Shown here: positions 61,644-64,000 of the stretch, piece by piece | Layout of the letters: each line of letters starts with the position of its first letter | How positions within the stretch are numbered: position 1 is the stretch's first letter | NCBI RefSeq assembly: GCF_900187065.1 | Contig: NZ_LT906483.1 | Coordinates: forward strand, 1,612,001 to 1,676,000 | Length of the DNA: 64,000 bases | Direction: 5' to 3' | Origin: Mycolicibacterium thermoresistibile | Lineage (GTDB): Bacteria; Actinomycetota; Actinomycetes; Mycobacteriales; Mycobacteriaceae | Notes under the pieces: model-generated | What the model saw: only the letters and a program-made list of their open reading frames with translations | Told to the model about the DNA's origin: nothing | Databases searched by the model: none | Program-made: the position numbers and the translations under genes

Positions 61644-62639
61644 ATGGCCGGTGACCAACCCCGGGACATGGCCGGTGACGAGGCCGGCGGGCGGGCCGAA
61701 ACCCTCGCCGCGGTGGGGGAGTTCGCCGTCATCGACCGCCTGGTGGCCGGCCGGCGGCAGCCCGGCGCCGTGGCGCTGGGGCCCGGTGACGATGCTGCGG
61801 TGGTGCACGCCGCCGACGGCCGGACCGTGGTGTGCACCGACATGCTGGTGCAGGACCGGCACTTCCGGCTGGACTGGTCGACGCCACATCAGGTCGGCCG
61901 CAAGGCGATTGCGCAGAACGCCGCCGACATCGCGGCGATGGGCGCACGGTCGACGGCGTTCGTGGTGGCGTTCGGCGCGCCGGCGGACACCCCGGCCGCC
62001 GCGGCGCTGGCGCTGGCCGACGGGCTGTGGGCCGAAGCGCAGTCGCTGGGCGCCGGGATCGTCGGCGGCGACCTGGTGCGCGCCCCGAACTGGGTGGTGT
62101 CGGTGACCGCGCTCGGTGATCTGGAAGGACGCCCGCCGGTGCCGCGCGGCGGGGCGCGCGCGGGGGACGTGGTCGCGGCCGTCGGTCAGCTCGGACGATC
62201 GGCAGCCGGATATGCGTTGTGGCGCAATGGAATCAAGGACTTTCCGGCATTGCGGGAGCGGCATCTGGTGCCGGCGCCGCCGTACCGGCAGGGGCCGGTC
62301 GCGGCGTCGTCCGGGGCGACGTCGATGATCGACGTGTCCGACGGGCTGGTGGCCGATCTCGGTCATGTCGCCGAATCCTCTGCGGTGGGGATCGACGTCT
62401 TCACCGACGCTCTGGCCGGCGACCACGCTGCGGTCGCGCCGGCCGCCGAGGTGACCGGCGCGGACGCCTGGTCCTGGGTGCTGGGCGGCGGTGAGGACCA
62501 CGCCCTGGTCGCGACGTTTCCGGGCGAGCCGCCACCCGGCTGGCGGGTCATCGGCCGGGTCGTCGACGGTCCGGCCCGCGTTCTCGTCGACGGCGTGGCG
62601 TGGTCGGGATCGGCCGGGTGGGAATCCTTCGGTGATTAA
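61644..62639 (+). CDS. thiL: thiamine-monophosphate kinase
   Basis: A 331-residue enzyme of the PurM/ThiL fold. [35 protein letters not shown] carries the metal-binding aspartates. [18 protein letters not shown] and [18 protein letters not shown] follow, and [19 protein letters not shown] is the second aspartate cluster. It converts TMP to TPP. ATG 61644 is preferred over GTG 61611 because AGGAGG lies 4 nt upstream of it, a start-deciding ribosome binding site. Confidence 0.94.
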   Translation: MAGDQPRDMAGDEAGGRAETLAAVGEFAVIDRLVAGRRQPGAVALGPGDDAAVVHAADGRTVVCTDMLVQDRHFRLDWSTPHQVGRKAIAQNAADIAAMGARSTAFVVAFGAPADTPAAAALALADGLWAEAQSLGAGIVGGDLVRAPNWVVSVTALGDLEGRPPVPRGGARAGDVVAAVGQLGRSAAGYALWRNGIKDFPALRERHLVPAPPYRQGPVAASSGATSMIDVSDGLVADLGHVAESSAVGIDVFTDALAGDHAAVAPAAEVTGADAWSWVLGGGEDHALVATFPGEPPPGWRVIGRVVDGPARVLVDGVAWSGSAGWESFGD

Positions 62640-62649
62640 GGTGTCGGGC

Positions 62650-63369
62650 GTGAACGAACGGACCGGCGTGAACGAACGGACCGGGGCGGCGCCGCGCCCG
62701 CTCAGTGAACTGGTCGACGACGGCTGGGCCCGCGCACTGGAGCCGGTGGCGGGGCAGATCAGGGAGATGGGGGATTTCCTGCGAGCCGAACTGGCTGCCG
62801 GCCGCCGCTATCTGCCGGCGGGCAGGAACGTCCTGCGTGCCTTCACCTACCCGTTCGATCAGGTTCGGGTGCTCATCGTCGGGCAGGATCCCTATCCCAC
62901 CCCGGGTCACGCGGTGGGGTTGAGCTTCTCGGTGGCCCCGGAGGTGCGGCCGCTGCCGCGCAGCCTGGCCAACATCTTCACCGAGTACTGCGCCGATCTC
63001 GGCTATCCCGAACCGAGCTGCGGCGATCTGACGCCGTGGGCCGAACGTGGGGTGCTGTTGCTCAACAGGGTGCTCACCGTGCAACCCGGGAGCCCGGCGT
63101 CGCACCGGGGAAAGGGGTGGGAGGCCGTCACCGAATGCGCCATCCGCGCGCTGGTGGCCCGCCGCCGGCCCCTGGTGGCGGTGCTGTGGGGCCGTGACGC
63201 CGCCACTCTCCGCCCGATGCTCGAGGGGGAGAACTGCGTGGCGATCGAATCGCCGCACCCGTCACCGCTGTCGGCCTCGCGCGGGTTCTTCGGTTCCCGC
63301 CCGTTCAGCCGGGCCAACGAGCTGCTGACCCGGCTGGGCGGAGAACCGGTCGACTGGCGGCTGCCCTGA
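62650..63369 (+). CDS. ung: uracil-DNA glycosylase
   Basis: A 239-residue family 1 glycosylase. [22 protein letters not shown] is the water-activating motif (Asp, with Tyr for uracil exclusion), [23 protein letters not shown] follows, and [24 protein letters not shown] is the minor-groove-intercalation loop. It removes uracil from DNA. A tandem 18-bp duplication (62650-62685) gives two equivalent GTG starts, each encoding VNERTG. GTG 62650 is chosen for the AAGG site 7 nt upstream; 62632, 62641 and 62668 are alternatives. Confidence 0.94.
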   Translation: MNERTGVNERTGAAPRPLSELVDDGWARALEPVAGQIREMGDFLRAELAAGRRYLPAGRNVLRAFTYPFDQVRVLIVGQDPYPTPGHAVGLSFSVAPEVRPLPRSLANIFTEYCADLGYPEPSCGDLTPWAERGVLLLNRVLTVQPGSPASHRGKGWEAVTECAIRALVARRRPLVAVLWGRDAATLRPMLEGENCVAIESPHPSPLSASRGFFGSRPFSRANELLTRLGGEPVDWRLP

Positions 63370-63419
63370 AGGCCCCTGAAGGCCCCTGAAGATAGGCCCT
63401 GAAGATAGGCCCCGAAGAT
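63366..63419. repeat. short direct repeats after ung
   Basis: CTGAAGGCCC repeated, then CTGAAGATAGGCC repeated, giving five related GAAG units between ung and the convergent lipoprotein gene. Confidence 0.75.
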
Positions 63420-63433
63420 CTCAGCGGATCTGA

Positions 63434-63760
63434 TCAGGGGGCGGGGCTGGGCGCCGGCTCCTCCGGAGCACCGGGCTCACCGAAGTCCGGCGTCGGGATC
63501 TCCACGGTGGTGTCGCCTTCCCCGGGTGTCGGGATCTCGATGGTGGCCGAGCCGTCATCGGGGCTGGTCGGCTCGCCGGGCTCCCCGGGGGCACCCGGCG
63601 CCGGCTCCATCGTGGTCTCGGTGGTCTCGGTGGTGGTCCGGGTGGTCGTGGTGTCCTCGTCGGTGGTGGCGTCGTTGCTCTGACACGCCGTCATCACGAC
63701 GGCCACGGCGGCACCGGCGGTCAAGGCGAACAGGGCACGGGATGATCGTTTCAATGTCAT
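63434..63760 (-). CDS. small Thr/Pro/Glu-rich lipoprotein, unknown function
   Basis: A 108-residue protein. The signal peptide ends in lipobox VMTAC (Cys26). The mature part is low complexity: Thr/Asp/Glu runs, then PGAPGEPGEPTSP, then two copies of IEIPTPGEGDTTV-like sequence. No domain is visible. Probably a disordered, surface-anchored peptide. Confidence 0.72.
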   Translation of the reverse strand: MTLKRSSRALFALTAGAAVAVVMTACQSNDATTDEDTTTTRTTTETTETTMEPAPGAPGEPGEPTSPDDGSATIEIPTPGEGDTTVEIPTPDFGEPGAPEEPAPSPAP

Positions 63761-63826
63761 GCCCCCATGCCTTGCCCGACTCGCGCCGGGCTAAACACAC
63801 GAATCTCCGGCGGGTGCGCGGCCGGA

Positions 63827-64000
63827 TCAGCCGCGCAGCACCTTGCCGGCCTTGAGGCAGGACGCGCACACGTTCATGCGCTGCTTGTTCCCGCCCGGAC
63901 GGGCGACGGCGCGCACCGTCTGGATGTTCGGATTCCACCGACGGCTGTGCCGACGATGCGAATGCGACACCGACTTGCCGAAGCCGGGGGCCTTCCCGCA
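63827..64000 (-). CDS. rpmB: 50S ribosomal protein L28 (5' end outside the window)
   Basis: The last 57 residues of L28, about 7 short of full length: CGKAPGFGKSVSHSHRR, RRWNPNIQTVRAV, then KQRMNVCASCLKAGKVLRG. The pair of cysteines in NVCASC, together with the cysteine at the window edge, shows the zinc-binding (C+) form. Confidence 0.94.
   Translation of the reverse strand, partial: CGKAPGFGKSVSHSHRRHSRRWNPNIQTVRAVARPGGNKQRMNVCASCLKAGKVLRG

Overview
The window is very GC-rich and almost fully coding, with many GTG starts, ATGA gene overlaps and -10 boxes placed directly in front of start codons. From memory, its gene order matches Mycobacterium tuberculosis from about Rv3034c down to Rv2976c, read in the opposite direction. 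The host is therefore a member of the Mycobacteriaceae. Genes absent from that stretch of M. tuberculosis (a MoxR operon, a cystathionine-lyase-like gene, an ArsR/SRPBCC pair) suggest a non-tuberculous, Mycolicibacterium-like species; this last step is inference. I saw no insertion sequence, prophage, rRNA or CRISPR array.

Region 1 (1-8730) holds the end of a hexapeptide acyltransferase, then a leftward three-gene operon (glycosyltransferase, GH57, methyltransferase) of the methylglucose lipopolysaccharide (MGLP) locus. The electron-transfer flavoprotein genes fixA and fixB, an SDR protein and a GNAT/PlsC acyltransferase pair resembling OlsB/OlsA follow. Region 2 (8779-17228) holds iscS-like and mnmA (tRNA thiolation), lipoprotein lpqA, a short MetE-like protein, an SRPBCC/ArsR pair behind twin operators, a proline-rich exported protein, an MmcQ/YjbR protein and ligA.

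Region 3 (17474-28058) looks like an accessory block between ligA and the ACT-domain/gatC junction. It is a seven-gene rightward envelope operon (DUF4878-like, MoxR, DUF58, membrane protein, two vWA-type membrane proteins, TPR protein). This converges within 10 bp on a five-gene leftward operon (DUF4178, DUF2617, DUF4247, DUF350, membrane spermidine-synthase-like) that matches Rv2597-Rv2601 of M. tuberculosis, where it lies elsewhere.

Region 4 (28122-37315) holds the ACT protein, gatC-gatA-pfkA, a divergent SDR/MarR pair with tandem operators, gatB, lppZ, a 24-bp hairpin-repeat array, doxX and a CFP6-like PH protein. Region 5 (37425-48983) is branched-chain and serine biosynthesis: an attenuator-type leader, ilvB, two tandem mini-ORFs, ilvN, ilvC, a FAD oxidoreductase, serA and leuB, followed by an MFS transporter, an FAH protein and gltX. 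tRNA-Gln and tRNA-Glu follow gltX. With gatCAB this gives the indirect Gln-tRNA pathway.

Region 6 (49683-64000) holds iclR, leuC-leuD, hupB, mutT1, ppk1, fbiD, gpsA, a Cys/Met-metabolism PLP enzyme, ddlA, a DUF3515 protein, thiL, ung, a small lipoprotein and the end of rpmB. Leaderless-type promoters (TANNNT 6-9 nt before the start codon) recur across the window and help fix many starts.
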